DNA from: JBKHYJ01 sp046565505 | GTDB taxonomy: Bacteria > Acidobacteriota > Blastocatellia > UBA7656 | Length of the DNA stretch: 64,000 bases | Direction: 5' to 3' | NCBI GenBank assembly: GCA_046565505.1 | Contig: JBKHYJ010000043.1 | Span: forward strand, 70,234-134,233 | Shown here: positions 53,740 to 62,439 of the stretch, piece after piece | Numbering within the stretch: position 1 is the first letter of the stretch | Layout: every line of letters starts with the position of its first letter | Made by a program: the position numbers and the translations under genes | The notes under the pieces: model-generated | The model's input: only the letters and a program-made list of their open reading frames with translations | Database searches by the model: none | What the model was told of the DNA's origin: nothing

Positions 53740-54102
53740 ATGCAATCACAAAGTACCGATCAATTACAAGATCGTTCTGATCAGGTTCTCTCTTTAGAGC
53801 AAGCAGAAGAACTGATCTTCGCTCTAGGCAGTCCCGACCCCATCTCAGTAATCAAGCTCCTGCTACCTTTGAAGAGGCTCACGAAAGAGCCAATGGTGGA
53901 GGCTGCTATGTACCAGATAATGGGCGCAGCCTTCAGTCTGTCTGTCTGTTATTCGGATGCTTTGGAGGAGTACATAGCAGCAATCGAGGAAGGGCGAGAT
54001 CCTGACGAGGAAGCACGCGAACGGCTCCAAAGACAAAAGGCCGAAGCGGGGCAAATACTGAATGCCGCAGATGAAGGCGCGGAAGAAGGGAGGGAGCAAT
54101 GA
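53740..54102 (+). CDS. Small acidic helical protein (120 aa)
   Basis: The start is ATG 53740, with AAAGGA about eight bases upstream. The frame opens seven codons earlier without a site. The helical sequence (LSLEQAEELIFALGSPDPISVIKLLLPLKRL, DALEEYIAAIEEG) has a weak TPR look. It overlaps the next gene by 4 nt (ATGA), so the two are coupled. No family recognised. Confidence 0.55.
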   Translation: MQSQSTDQLQDRSDQVLSLEQAEELIFALGSPDPISVIKLLLPLKRLTKEPMVEAAMYQIMGAAFSLSVCYSDALEEYIAAIEEGRDPDEEARERLQRQKAEAGQILNAADEGAEEGREQ

Positions 54103-54272
54103 GCGAAGACAAAGAGCCGGAAGTAGACGCAACGACGCGAGGCAGCAAGCGAGTGCTTGTGAAGAGGATCAAAGCAGCATTGCTCGTGCTCAATCACAAC
54201 TTGTCAGATGAAGCGAAGCTCGACGAGGTATTGGCTTTAGGACCGAACAAGGAGAGTGAAGCTAAAGAGTAA
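54099..54272 (+). CDS. 57-residue protein coupled to the preceding gene
   Basis: The ATG overlaps the stop of the upstream gene (CAATGA) and GGGAGG lies just before it. The sequence MSEDKEPEVDATTRGSKRV and the following LVKRIKAALLVLNHN is short, charged and helical. A strong hairpin terminator follows after 9 bases. The tight coupling and terminator support a real small gene. Confidence 0.6.
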   Translation: MSEDKEPEVDATTRGSKRVLVKRIKAALLVLNHNLSDEAKLDEVLALGPNKESEAKE

Positions 54273-54281
54273 CAATCAGCC

Positions 54282-54304
54282 GGGGCCACGCTAGACGTGG
54301 CCCC
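54282..54304 (+). terminator. Intrinsic-type hairpin ending the TPR/small-gene unit
   Basis: GGGGCCACG (54282-54290) and CGTGGCCCC (54296-54304) form a perfect 9-bp GC-rich stem with loop CTAGA. There is no T run after it. It lies 9 bases after the stop at 54272. Confidence 0.7.
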
Positions 54305-54701
54305 ACACATATGAATTTACATGAATTCCTAAGCAGCAACCGCCCTTACGAGACTTGTTCGCGCCGTTCCCGTCACAACTCATACAAGTAAAATTCGATT
54401 CACAGAATTGACCGCCAGCGAGAGATGGGAGCAGGCTTGATGCTGTGGCAGGCTGAATTAGCAGCCTCGCGCGCGCGCATGGGGGGTGACATTCTTGACC
54501 CCTCTCTTTAACACAATTCTTACATATAATGGTTAAGACGATCTAAACAATAGTTTTGCATCCGATGTTATATTGAAAGCAATTCAACCAGGGCTGGGCG
54601 CTCAAAGTAGGGTGATTTTCGATGTTTTAGCAATATTCTTACTGAACCATTGTAAGAAAGAGATGTGTGTAGGAAAAGTAGATTCAAGGAGACATAAACG
54701 G
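54305..54701. other. Intergenic region without supportable gene
   Basis: About 400 bases. TATAAT occurs at 54525-54530 but without a matching -35 box at the right distance, and no + strand gene follows it. I see no repeat, RNA gene or coding frame here. Confidence 0.4.
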
Positions 54702-55022
54702 TTAACTGCTAGACGCTTTCAGTTTCAACGCTACGAGTTTACCTAGAACCGTCAGTTTTACCCGAATAGTGCGCCTATTTGGGGCAACACGTTCGATAAG
54801 GCCACGTGATTCAAGCCTAGCGAGTGTACGCGAAATTGAGGAGCGCAATGATCTACTTACTGGCGCTACATTCCAAATGATGCCTTGCTCAAGTGCCTCT
54901 AGCCCATACTGATCCATACGATGCTCAAGGGTTTCATTACGCTTTAAGAGCCATAACAATGTTCTACGCTGTTGCTTACTTAACTTAGTGAGAGCCTCTT
55001 CAATTTGATCTTTTGAATCCAT
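54702..55022 (-). CDS. Winged-helix (MarR-like) regulator
   Basis: The 106-residue protein fits a MarR-type winged helix: LTKLSKQQRRTLLWLLKRNE, then SRSLRSSISRTLARLESRGLIERVAPNRRTIRVKLTVLGKLVALKL with the recognition helix and wing. There is no ligand domain. It lies 180 bp downstream of the primase-like gene on the same strand and may regulate the element's replication or excision module. Confidence 0.65.
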   Translation of the reverse strand: MDSKDQIEEALTKLSKQQRRTLLWLLKRNETLEHRMDQYGLEALEQGIIWNVAPVSRSLRSSISRTLARLESRGLIERVAPNRRTIRVKLTVLGKLVALKLKASSS

Positions 55023-55205
55023 TCCCAGAAATAATCACTTTGTAGCGCATGCCAGTTTCAGATACTTCGATCTTCCTTGTTTTACCTCACATAATCCGCG
55101 ACACGGCGACCGGATGTGCTGCCAGATATGATGGCAGGGCGCCTATACCCATCATTTTGATGGCTAAAGAGAATCGGTCCGATTGGTCACGATCTGATTT
55201 GACGG

Positions 55206-57011
55206 CTACAGCTTCTTTGCCCCTATATTATAGTTGTCACATTCACTGTCAGATTTAACATAAGTCACTACCATTGCTATCGCGTTGTGCCTGTTTTCCT
55301 TGATACGTTGCTTTCTTGCTGGCTCTATAACAGTTTGGAAAAATTCGTTTATTTCTCCGTCGGTCCACTTCTCAGCGATCATATCGTCAATTGTCTCGTC
55401 TTGAATTTTGACCAATTTTACTGCGGACTTTTGTGTTTTTGATGTAAAAGGCTTTTCGCTATTGGTCATCTCGATGATAACGGATCGGGGAACATGCCCG
55501 GCTACTATCCGACATGCGTTTTCTAATGCTTCCCAGCTATATTCAAAATCTCCGCTTGTTTTGGTATCTAAAGCCATATTGATGGCCTCTAGAGCGTAGC
55601 GCAAAATCTTGTTTTGAAACTTTGAGGGATGATTCACTTTGGCTCTGTCTTGGTAGCCTGGCTGATACCAGATAACCTGACCATCAAGGCCAAGTGTCTT
55701 TTGTTCTTTTTGCAGTTTCGCTATGTCTCGGTATACAGTCGAACAGCTGACGCTCTTTTCGCCATTGTCCCTGTACCGCTCTTGTATCCACTTCTGAGTC
55801 GCAATGTAAACTCCCAACCTATCCCTCCCAATGCAAATCAGTGCATTGAGGAGCCGTGTATGATTTTTCTCGAATCCGAGATAGCTCATAAGTAGACGGA
55901 TAGCATCAAGGATTTTTGCTGTATTGCGGGCTAATTGGCGAAGATATCTTTCTCTTTTTAAATCCGCACTGACTGGCGGATCGTCACCTTCGAATTCAAT
56001 CTCATCAGAGCCTTTCTGGTTGCCTGCTTCAGAAGACGGTTCCCCGCCATTGTAGTTTCCGGCTTCATATCTAGCCATACTGAGAGCAATCTTCTGAAGT
56101 TCTGACTCTAGCAATGGCGGATCGCATAGCCTCTGGTTTATAGGAAATAGACTGGCGAGGATCACATCCGGAGCCAGACCCTGTCTGCGCAGACTTCCAG
56201 CGATGCTTGTCATCCGGTTGTTTCGTCCCGGTTTATAAATGCGATTCAAGTCTTCGTGCGACAGATTTTCCTTAAGCTGTTTTCTAGCCGAAGGAAAAGC
56301 ATCAAGTAGTTGCGCTGTTGTATACTTGTTAGAGGGTTCACACTGTACAAGTCTTACGGGGGTGTAGACGAATCGCCCTTCATCTACATCCCATTGAACA
56401 TGGTTGAAGCCTGGCAAGCGCATCACGCGGGAAGGGTTCTTGATGCTACCGTCTCCGTTTGAGAAGTGGATGAGTCGCTCCTGCATCTCACGCCAATCAC
56501 ATTCAGAACACTCTCTGTCAATCAGCCAATATGCATGAACCGATTTTTTTGTCTCAACTCTAATGCTTGTGGCCACAGGCGCTAGATTCAGACGGGCTTG
56601 CTGTTCAACTATTGGCGCATTGTCATTTTCACAGAAAACGGCAATGTATCGGGTGATGGCTGCATCTGACCGCCCGCCTATGTTAATGACGGAATAGATG
56701 CCATGATCTCGATTGAGACTATTGAGCCATCGCAAAAATTTGACTTCCGTGAGCAGGGCTCTTTTTATAGTACGTTGTATAGTTTTGAGGGCGAGATACT
56801 CTGGGGCATCCTTTCCAGGAAGTATGCGCAGTTCGATAGGATCGTCTGGGCCATAGCCCAGTGCGGCAAAGAAAAGGTTGGCTTGTGATGCATTCGAATA
56901 ACCCAATTCTTCAGATTGTTTTTTGTTACATGCAGCTTGCTGTTCATCTACTGTCACGGTAGAGCCCTTAAGGCAGCGGGGTAGATTGCTTGGTAAGCTT
57001 AACAATCCCAA
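55206..57011 (-). CDS. Primase-like replication protein of the element
   Basis: The N-terminal half carries a RepB/D5-type primase-like core: VKFLRWLNSLNRDHGIYSVINIGG, ITRYIAVFCENDNAPIVEQQ (with acidic ExD), VETKKSVHAYWLID and NPSRVMRLPGFNHVQWD, typical of DNA primase domains in integrative elements and phage satellites. The C-terminal half (residues 330-601) is helical and charged, without a Walker motif that I can find. Start is uncertain: TTG 57011 opens the frame, while a GTG about 20 codons later has AAGGG upstream. It probably primes replication of the excised form. Confidence 0.7.
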   Translation of the reverse strand: MGLLSLPSNLPRCLKGSTVTVDEQQAACNKKQSEELGYSNASQANLFFAALGYGPDDPIELRILPGKDAPEYLALKTIQRTIKRALLTEVKFLRWLNSLNRDHGIYSVINIGGRSDAAITRYIAVFCENDNAPIVEQQARLNLAPVATSIRVETKKSVHAYWLIDRECSECDWREMQERLIHFSNGDGSIKNPSRVMRLPGFNHVQWDVDEGRFVYTPVRLVQCEPSNKYTTAQLLDAFPSARKQLKENLSHEDLNRIYKPGRNNRMTSIAGSLRRQGLAPDVILASLFPINQRLCDPPLLESELQKIALSMARYEAGNYNGGEPSSEAGNQKGSDEIEFEGDDPPVSADLKRERYLRQLARNTAKILDAIRLLMSYLGFEKNHTRLLNALICIGRDRLGVYIATQKWIQERYRDNGEKSVSCSTVYRDIAKLQKEQKTLGLDGQVIWYQPGYQDRAKVNHPSKFQNKILRYALEAINMALDTKTSGDFEYSWEALENACRIVAGHVPRSVIIEMTNSEKPFTSKTQKSAVKLVKIQDETIDDMIAEKWTDGEINEFFQTVIEPARKQRIKENRHNAIAMVVTYVKSDSECDNYNIGAKKL

Positions 57012-57066
57012 ATCATGAGTATAGGGCTAAACAAGGTTATTACTCAGGCCAGAGAAAAGCTGGTTT

Positions 57067-57279
57067 TTATTTTTCGTAAGACTTCAAAAAATCTTGTAGA
57101 TGTTCTATCGAAAATAATTTTCTTCTTCCGACAGAAAAATATTTCAAGCGGCCATCATTGAGAGCCTTCCATAATGTAGTTCTACCAAGTCCCGTAATCT
57201 TTTGCGCCTCTTTAATACTAAAACCAATCTTAGGCAAGACTGGTGAATTGGATACATTCTCTGCGGGTGCTACGCTCAT
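57067..57279 (-). CDS. Excisionase-type HTH protein of the 25-kb element
   Basis: The 70-residue protein contains FSIKEAQKITGLGRTTLWKALNDGRLKYFSVGRRKLF, the HTH_17/excisionase domain. ATG 57279 has AAGGAGG upstream, so the frame extension to 57354 is not used. It likely directs excision by the nearby integrase, or represses the primase unit. Confidence 0.78.
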   Translation of the reverse strand: MSVAPAENVSNSPVLPKIGFSIKEAQKITGLGRTTLWKALNDGRLKYFSVGRRKLFSIEHLQDFLKSYEK

Positions 57280-57455
57280 AAAGACCTCCTTGACATAGCT
57301 CCTTTCATTGCTGGAAACATAGGCGATGTTTACTAAACAGCCGTAGTAAACCACATTCCGAATAGTGAAAACATCCAGAATTATCCAGAATAAAGGAGAG
57401 GGAGCGCCTGGGCGAATATTCTGTATTTTTCTGGGTAAACGGGATGGGCTTGCAG

Positions 57456-58511
57456 TTAGATTAGTTCGTTCTCTCTGCTGCTCAAGGATTTAGTAAGAAG
57501 AATTCTCCAATTGATGTTATAGTCACGTAAATAGTCGCTATAAGTTGAAACACCCACCCGCAGTTCTCCGGCTACCTGCGCCTGCGTTGGCTTTTTATCT
57601 CCAATACTGGATAACTTACGAATTGCATCCCCGCTCATGAGAATAGTATCGTCGCGCGTAAGATCATGGCCGGTGGGTCGGCCTCTTAATTCGCGCCTAT
57701 AGAAGTTTGGGTTCAACATTCCTAGAATTTCTATCAGTCTATTGATTTCTTTTGGACTTTCTAAGAACTCCATACCATTTAGGCTAATGCTTGCACCCTT
57801 TTCAGGGTGCCACTTTGATTCAAGGTATGCGAGCTTTAAGTCATGGAGTCTAAAATCGCTCAATACAGGCTTCTCCAATTCATAATCTGATGTAATGTCA
57901 TCTGATGTAATGTCTTTTAACTCAGTACTCGACCTTCTGCCTCCGCACCCGCAAACTATTCGAGTTCGCCATACCTCAACCGTAGTTAATTCATCGTATT
58001 CTCTCACGAAGTTATATGGCTGCTTCCCTTGAAAGCCAAATATCTGTATATGGTCGATCGTATTTAAAGTATCTTCAGGAAACTTCAACCGCATTCCATA
58101 TGATCCATGTTGATCACCTAATTCTGGTTCTTCTACGAGAGCGTCATCATCTTCTATATCATCAGGGATGATGCCTAGACTGTACCTAAAGTATCGAGAG
58201 TAAACGGGGCTATATAAAGGCACGCTCTCGATTCGCCGCCCGACGAACTCTACAGAGAACTTAGGGAAGCTCTTGGGAAGACGGAAAAGGCGCATGCTTG
58301 GAAGCCATAGTGATTCAACCTGCGAATCACTTGGCATACCTAAGTAGCTTTTTAGGCGCGCGGCAAAACTTAATGATGAATTATAACTGTATACCAACAC
58401 CTCTAGGCGATTAGCCAGGTCTCTGAGGAGAGTATCTACGTCCGTAAGGTCAGTATCAATGTCAGTGAGATCAATATGATCTACATCACTCGGATTACTA
58501 TAAATATCCAT
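57456..58511 (-). CDS. Unrecognised 351-residue element protein with C-terminal HTH
   Basis: I cannot name this protein. The N-terminus is acidic with a tandem Asp-Leu-Thr-Asp pattern (HIDLTDIDTDLTDVDTLL). The middle contains IVCGCGGRRSS with three Cys. The C-terminus contains KKPTQAQVAGELRVGVSTYSDYLRDYNINWR, which looks like a helix-turn-helix. It lies between the Xis-like protein and the integrase and probably helps replication or regulation of the element. Confidence 0.5.
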   Translation of the reverse strand: MDIYSNPSDVDHIDLTDIDTDLTDVDTLLRDLANRLEVLVYSYNSSLSFAARLKSYLGMPSDSQVESLWLPSMRLFRLPKSFPKFSVEFVGRRIESVPLYSPVYSRYFRYSLGIIPDDIEDDDALVEEPELGDQHGSYGMRLKFPEDTLNTIDHIQIFGFQGKQPYNFVREYDELTTVEVWRTRIVCGCGGRRSSTELKDITSDDITSDYELEKPVLSDFRLHDLKLAYLESKWHPEKGASISLNGMEFLESPKEINRLIEILGMLNPNFYRRELRGRPTGHDLTRDDTILMSGDAIRKLSSIGDKKPTQAQVAGELRVGVSTYSDYLRDYNINWRILLTKSLSSRENELI

Positions 58512-58616
58512 CTTGCTTTCTCGTAAGGCACTTGATTATTCCCACTCGCCAAACACTTGGAATAACGTGGCGGTTCTCGTGTTAGCTGGAAGCAAGTAAG
58601 ACGAGCAGAACTAATG

Positions 58617-59912
58617 TCAGTTAATCATCACATCATCTGACTCAACAACTGGCTTATTAAATTCATCAAGCACAGCAGCAACCCTTCTCGCAGTCTCTAT
58701 GTTTGCATTCACATACCTGAAAGTCGTGTTGGCCTGAGTATGGCCGAGCGCCCGCCCAACTTCCGAAAGTGGCAGATGCGCAGCAACTAACCTTGTCGCA
58801 TGTGTGTGTCGTAAATCGTGGAAGCGGACATCAGGAAGTAGCGCCGCTTTACGAGCTGTAGTGAATGCCTTCTTGAAATCATCTAGGATACCGAACAACA
58901 ATGCCTCTGGATTATCAGCCAGCTTTTCGACCAGCACCTCTAGCTCGCGCGCGAGCCGGTCAGTCATAGCTACCTGTCGTTCTCTCATAGTCTTAGTATT
59001 GAACGCACGAACAGTAATTACTCGATTCTCAAAATCTACATCTGAAGCAACAAGCTTCAACATCTCACCCTTGCGCATGCCGGTGTCAAGAGCGCAAATG
59101 ATGATTGGCCTGATATGTTCGCGTTTGCCTGTGCAGGCTGCAAGCAGATTTTCCTCCTCTTGACGAGTAATGATGCGCTCCCGCTTCTTTTCATCGCCGG
59201 GTGTGATGAGAGCGTCGCCCATATCGAAAGGATTCTGTTTCACCCAACCGTTACTAAGAGCGATGTTAAATACTCGTCTGAGTATCTGTAGCTCGCGATT
59301 CACTGTAGTGATTGAGCGCTGCTTGCCATGCTTTGTAGAAGTTTTGATACGTTCAGCCCTGAATCGTCTGATGTCCCCGTGTGTAATTGTTCGCACCTTA
59401 TGCCTGCCAAAATAATCTTTCAGTGTTCTGAGTCGTATGCGCATTCCGTAGTAGGATCGTAGCCCTGCCACTTTGCGACCATCTATATATTCAGGCTCCA
59501 TTAGGTAATTCTTTTCATAGTAGCCTGCGAGGTCAGCAAAGGTCATCCGCGCAGCATTGAGTACTTGCTCACCTTCATCATCCAGATCACGTAGTAGCTG
59601 CTTTATGATTTCTTTGGCATGAGTTCTGTTATTTGCGCGGCGCTCTACCTCTCGCCGATTACCTCTCTCATCTGTGAATGTGATTCGCGCGAAGATGCCG
59701 CCGCGCCGCTCTCTAACACGGTGACTAATGACAGTGAAGTCGTTCTCGCCTGTGAGTTCGCGAAGTATATGCTTGATAAGCTGCTGGGCTTGCCTTTGAC
59801 TGTCTGCCTGGCGCTCTAGCTTCTTTGTATGGCTGTTCTGGTCAGTGTAGCTGACTTGAGCATAGTAGGCGGTAGAACGTTCTCTTATAGATCCTGATCT
59901 GACTTTTCCCAT
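58617..59912 (-). CDS. int: Intact tyrosine recombinase (integrase) of the 25-kb element
   Basis: The 431-residue integrase has two similar N-terminal arm-binding-type repeats (GSIRERSTAYYAQVSYTD and HRVRERRGGIFARITFTD, each followed by RQ/RA-linker and a QLIKHILREL-type helix). Then comes a SAM-like core-binding region and the catalytic domain. All five active-site positions can be seen: Arg in DTGMRKGEM, Lys nearby, HDLRHTH (His, Arg), LGHTQANTTFRYVNAN (His, Tyr nucleophile). GGAGG precedes ATG 59912. It lies just inside attR and reads away from it. It most likely recombines the 58-bp repeats. Confidence 0.92.
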   Translation of the reverse strand: MGKVRSGSIRERSTAYYAQVSYTDQNSHTKKLERQADSQRQAQQLIKHILRELTGENDFTVISHRVRERRGGIFARITFTDERGNRREVERRANNRTHAKEIIKQLLRDLDDEGEQVLNAARMTFADLAGYYEKNYLMEPEYIDGRKVAGLRSYYGMRIRLRTLKDYFGRHKVRTITHGDIRRFRAERIKTSTKHGKQRSITTVNRELQILRRVFNIALSNGWVKQNPFDMGDALITPGDEKKRERIITRQEEENLLAACTGKREHIRPIIICALDTGMRKGEMLKLVASDVDFENRVITVRAFNTKTMRERQVAMTDRLARELEVLVEKLADNPEALLFGILDDFKKAFTTARKAALLPDVRFHDLRHTHATRLVAAHLPLSEVGRALGHTQANTTFRYVNANIETARRVAAVLDEFNKPVVESDDVMIN

Positions 59913-59951
59913 CTTTTGCCTCCCTGCGCGAAATCAACCTGCAGGTTTTCG

Positions 59952-59972
59952 ACCCCACATATACCCCACATT
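59952..59972. repeat. Paired integrase arm-type repeats, right end
   Basis: ACCCCACATA and ACCCCACATT occur 11 bases apart, 40 bases upstream of the integrase start and about 110 bases inside attR. They match the left-end pair at 35195-35217 in spacing and core (CACAT). Candidate arm or Xis sites. Confidence 0.5.
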
Positions 59973-60084
59973 CAAGCCCAACATGGGCGAACAAGCACGG
60001 ATCACAATAACTAAATAAATAGCAAAATACAATAGTTTTTATGGATTTTTGAACAAGTGTGAACAGAGAGAAACAAGGAGAACT

Positions 60085-60142
60085 GGATTCATAACCCCAA
60101 GGTCAGTGGTTCAAGTCCACTCGCCGCTACTAATTAAATCAA
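60085..60142. repeat. Right attachment repeat (attR)
   Basis: 58 bases identical to 35099-35156, covering the 3' half of tRNA-Met and 13 following bases. It is not a functional tRNA, as the 5' half is absent. Confidence 0.92.
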
Positions 60143-60178
60143 ACACTTACGACCACTTCGAAGTGGTCGTAAGTGTTT
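60141..60178. terminator. Perfect 38-base palindrome after attR
   Basis: AAACACTTACGACCACTTC and GAAGTGGTCGTAAGTGTTT are exact reverse complements without a loop gap. It occupies the same place relative to attR as the hairpin after tRNA-Met does relative to attL, so it is probably a tRNA terminator. A pair of CACATT repeats (60179-60201) follows, as on the left. Confidence 0.65.
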
Positions 60179-60355
60179 AGTCGCACATTTAGTCACACAT
60201 TCATTTGATTCTATCCACAAATGAATTGGTAACATTTTCAGCGCATCTACCCAGCAGGTCCATTTTTGGGAAATACAATCTTGCTTAATATGACCAATGT
60301 CCATCCTATCTTCACGGTGGGATTTCGGCCTGTATGTAGTGAGACGGTTCTATGA

Positions 60356-61636
60356 CTACGGCTGCCGCGGTGCCGATCTACTCGCGCAATCGCCGGCACG
60401 CTTGAGCAGCAGTTGACGCTCGCGTGCGTTACGAGTGAGCGATGCCGCGCGCTCGAATTCCGCACGGGCCTCGTAGAAGCGACCGAGCTTTGTTAGCAGG
60501 TCGCCGCGCACGCTCGGCAATAGATAGTAGTTCTTGAGCGAAGGCTCGCCCGTCAGCGCATTAACGATCTCAAGGCCCGCTGCCAGGCCGAATGCCATCG
60601 CAACCGCGACCGCGCGATTCAGCTCCACGACGGGTGACGGCGCGAGCTGGGCGAGCGCATCGTAGAGCGCCGCGATGCGCTCCCAGTCTGTCTCCTCTGC
60701 CGTACGCGCTCGCGCGTGACAGGCGGCGATAGCGGCCTGGAGTGCGTACGGCCCATACGCGCCGCCGAGCACCTCTGCACGCTCTAGCGCCGCAAGACCC
60801 CGCCGGATCAGGATGTGATCCCAGCGCGCTCGGTTTTGATCGAGGAGTAGGATGGGCTCTCCCGAAGGGCCGATCCGCGCCGCCGAGCGCGACACCTGGA
60901 TCTCCATGAGCGCGACAAGGCCGTGGACTTCCGACTCCTGCGGAATAAGCTCTGCGAGGATGCGCCCTAGACGCAGTGCCTCCTCGCAGAGCGCAGGCCG
61001 CATCCAGTCGTCACCAGCGGTTGCCGAGTAGCCCTCGTTGAAGACGAGGTAGATAACCTCAAGCACCGACGACAGACGGGCGGCGAGTTCAGCCCCACGC
61101 GGAACTTCGAAGGGGACACGCGCCTCGGAGAGGGTCCGCTTGGCCCGGACGATTCGCTGGGCGACAGTTGTCTCGGGGATGAGAAAGGCTCGCGCGATCT
61201 CCTGGGTCGTCAGGCCTCCGAGCAAGCGCAGCGTGAGCGCAACCCGCGCCTCCTTAGAGAGCACCGGGTGACATGCAATTAACACGAGGCGCAGGAGGTC
61301 GTCGTCGATGTCGTCGTCAATCACATCGTCGAAATCCCCCGCGGCCATTTGTTGCCGGGCATCCATCTCTCGACCGAGTTCCTCGTGCTTGCGCTCAAGC
61401 AGTTTGCCTCGCCGCCAGAGATCGAGCGCACGATTCTTCGCGGCGGTCATGAGCCAAGCTCCCGGCTTGTCCGGGATGCCCGATTCCGGCCACCGCTCTA
61501 GCGCGGCGATGAAGGCATCCTGTGCGAGATCCTCGGCAAGACTGATATCGCGCACGATCCGCGCGAGGGTGGCAATGAGCCTGGCCGATTCGATCCTCCA
61601 GATCGCCTCGATCATGCGATGCGTGTCAGTGGCCAT
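60356..61636 (-). CDS. ECF sigma factor with long C-terminal domain (ECF42-type)
   Basis: The 426-residue protein has sigma-2 (RDISLAEDLAQDAFIAALERWP, GAWLMTAAKNRALDLWRR) and sigma-4 (LTLRLLGGLTTQEIARAFLIPETTVAQRIVRAKRTL) regions. A long C-terminal TPR-like extension includes SATAGDDWMRPALCEEALRLGRIL and RDQLLTKL-type repeats, as in the ECF42 group. No anti-sigma gene is adjacent; instead the DGPF/YCII gene precedes it by 56 bp. It lies to the right of attR and its GC is backbone-like. The regulon is unknown. Confidence 0.82.
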   Translation of the reverse strand: MATDTHRMIEAIWRIESARLIATLARIVRDISLAEDLAQDAFIAALERWPESGIPDKPGAWLMTAAKNRALDLWRRGKLLERKHEELGREMDARQQMAAGDFDDVIDDDIDDDLLRLVLIACHPVLSKEARVALTLRLLGGLTTQEIARAFLIPETTVAQRIVRAKRTLSEARVPFEVPRGAELAARLSSVLEVIYLVFNEGYSATAGDDWMRPALCEEALRLGRILAELIPQESEVHGLVALMEIQVSRSAARIGPSGEPILLLDQNRARWDHILIRRGLAALERAEVLGGAYGPYALQAAIAACHARARTAEETDWERIAALYDALAQLAPSPVVELNRAVAVAMAFGLAAGLEIVNALTGEPSLKNYYLLPSVRGDLLTKLGRFYEARAEFERAASLTRNARERQLLLKRAGDCASRSAPRQP

Positions 61637-61692
61637 TACGGTAACCAGCTAAAACATATAGGTGCATCAGTGGACGCCGAGGCGCGCGGCGA

Positions 61693-62109
61693 TTACTTCT
61701 TCGCCTCTATCTGCGTGCGTAGGCGCTCCTCTTGCTCCCTAAGTTCGGGTGTTAACTCTGCGCCGAAATCTTCCGCCTCGAAGACCTGGCGAATCTCGAC
61801 CTCGCCCTCATGGAAAGGCGCGCGCTTGAGCCATTCGATCGCCTCTTCCATTGTCTTCACCTGCCACAGCCAGAAGCCAGCGATTAGCTCCTTGGTCTCG
61901 GCGAAAGGCCCGTCGCTGACGGTCCGCTTCCCTCCAGAGAACTTGACGCGCGCACCCTTCGAGCTAGAGTGGAGCCCCTCACCCGCGAGCATCACGCCGG
62001 CCCTCACCAACTCTTCGTTGAACTTGCCCATCTCAGTAAGGGTCTTCTCATCGGGGAGAACGCCCGCCTCTGAGTCCTCGTTAGCCTTTACTAGCACCAT
62101 AACTCGCAT
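61693..62109 (-). CDS. DGPF/YCII-domain protein upstream of the ECF gene
   Basis: The 138-residue protein has the DGPF motif (SDGPFAETKELIAGFWLWQVKTMEEA), the ferredoxin-like YCII fold and a charged C-terminal tail. AAAGGAG precedes ATG 62109. DGPF proteins are the standard partners of ECF42 sigma factors; their biochemical role is not settled. It likely forms one unit with the sigma gene. Confidence 0.82.
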   Translation of the reverse strand: MRVMVLVKANEDSEAGVLPDEKTLTEMGKFNEELVRAGVMLAGEGLHSSSKGARVKFSGGKRTVSDGPFAETKELIAGFWLWQVKTMEEAIEWLKRAPFHEGEVEIRQVFEAEDFGAELTPELREQEERLRTQIEAKK

Positions 62110-62439
62110 CGTAATTTCTCCTTTAGTTATCGATTTGGAGCGGGGTTTCCGGGCAATCTCAACCGGGTGTTAACCCTAGCTCTACTATCACGACGAACGA
62201 ATGGCCGCTAGATCGACACTCAAGAGAAGATTCTTTTCACGTCGATAAAGTTTTTTTCGTGGCCGACTATCGGTGACCCGCTTGATGGCCACTTCCCGCT
62301 TTGCGTGCTAATTGGCAGAGCAATTTCTTTTTTCGGTGGTGTTTCTCCTTCTGTTTTTTAGCCCACGCAGATCGTCGTCCTATCTTTTTACGATAGTAGT
62401 TTATAATTGCGCCGCAGCCATGGATCTTCCGCTAAAAAT
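62110..62439. other. Intergenic region, no supportable gene
   Basis: About 330 bases between the DGPF gene and the pseudogene. The sequence is locally AT-richer than its flanks. I see no RNA gene, repeat or coding frame. Confidence 0.4.

Larger units (their letters stand above)
35099..60084. mobile_element. 25-kb integrative element inserted at tRNA-Met
   Basis: The element is delimited by 58-bp direct repeats (35099-35156 and 60085-60142) that copy the tRNA 3' half plus 13 bases. It encodes an intact tyrosine integrase next to the right repeat, an Xis-like protein, a primase-like protein, regulators and a defence-rich cargo. GC is lower than the backbone, falling further in the 42.7-60 kb part. 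No conjugation genes are visible, so it is better described as a satellite-like or mobilisable genomic island. Confidence 0.88.

Noticed and set aside
54525..54530. TATAAT as promoter
   Set aside because: No -35 box at proper spacing and no gene follows in that direction.
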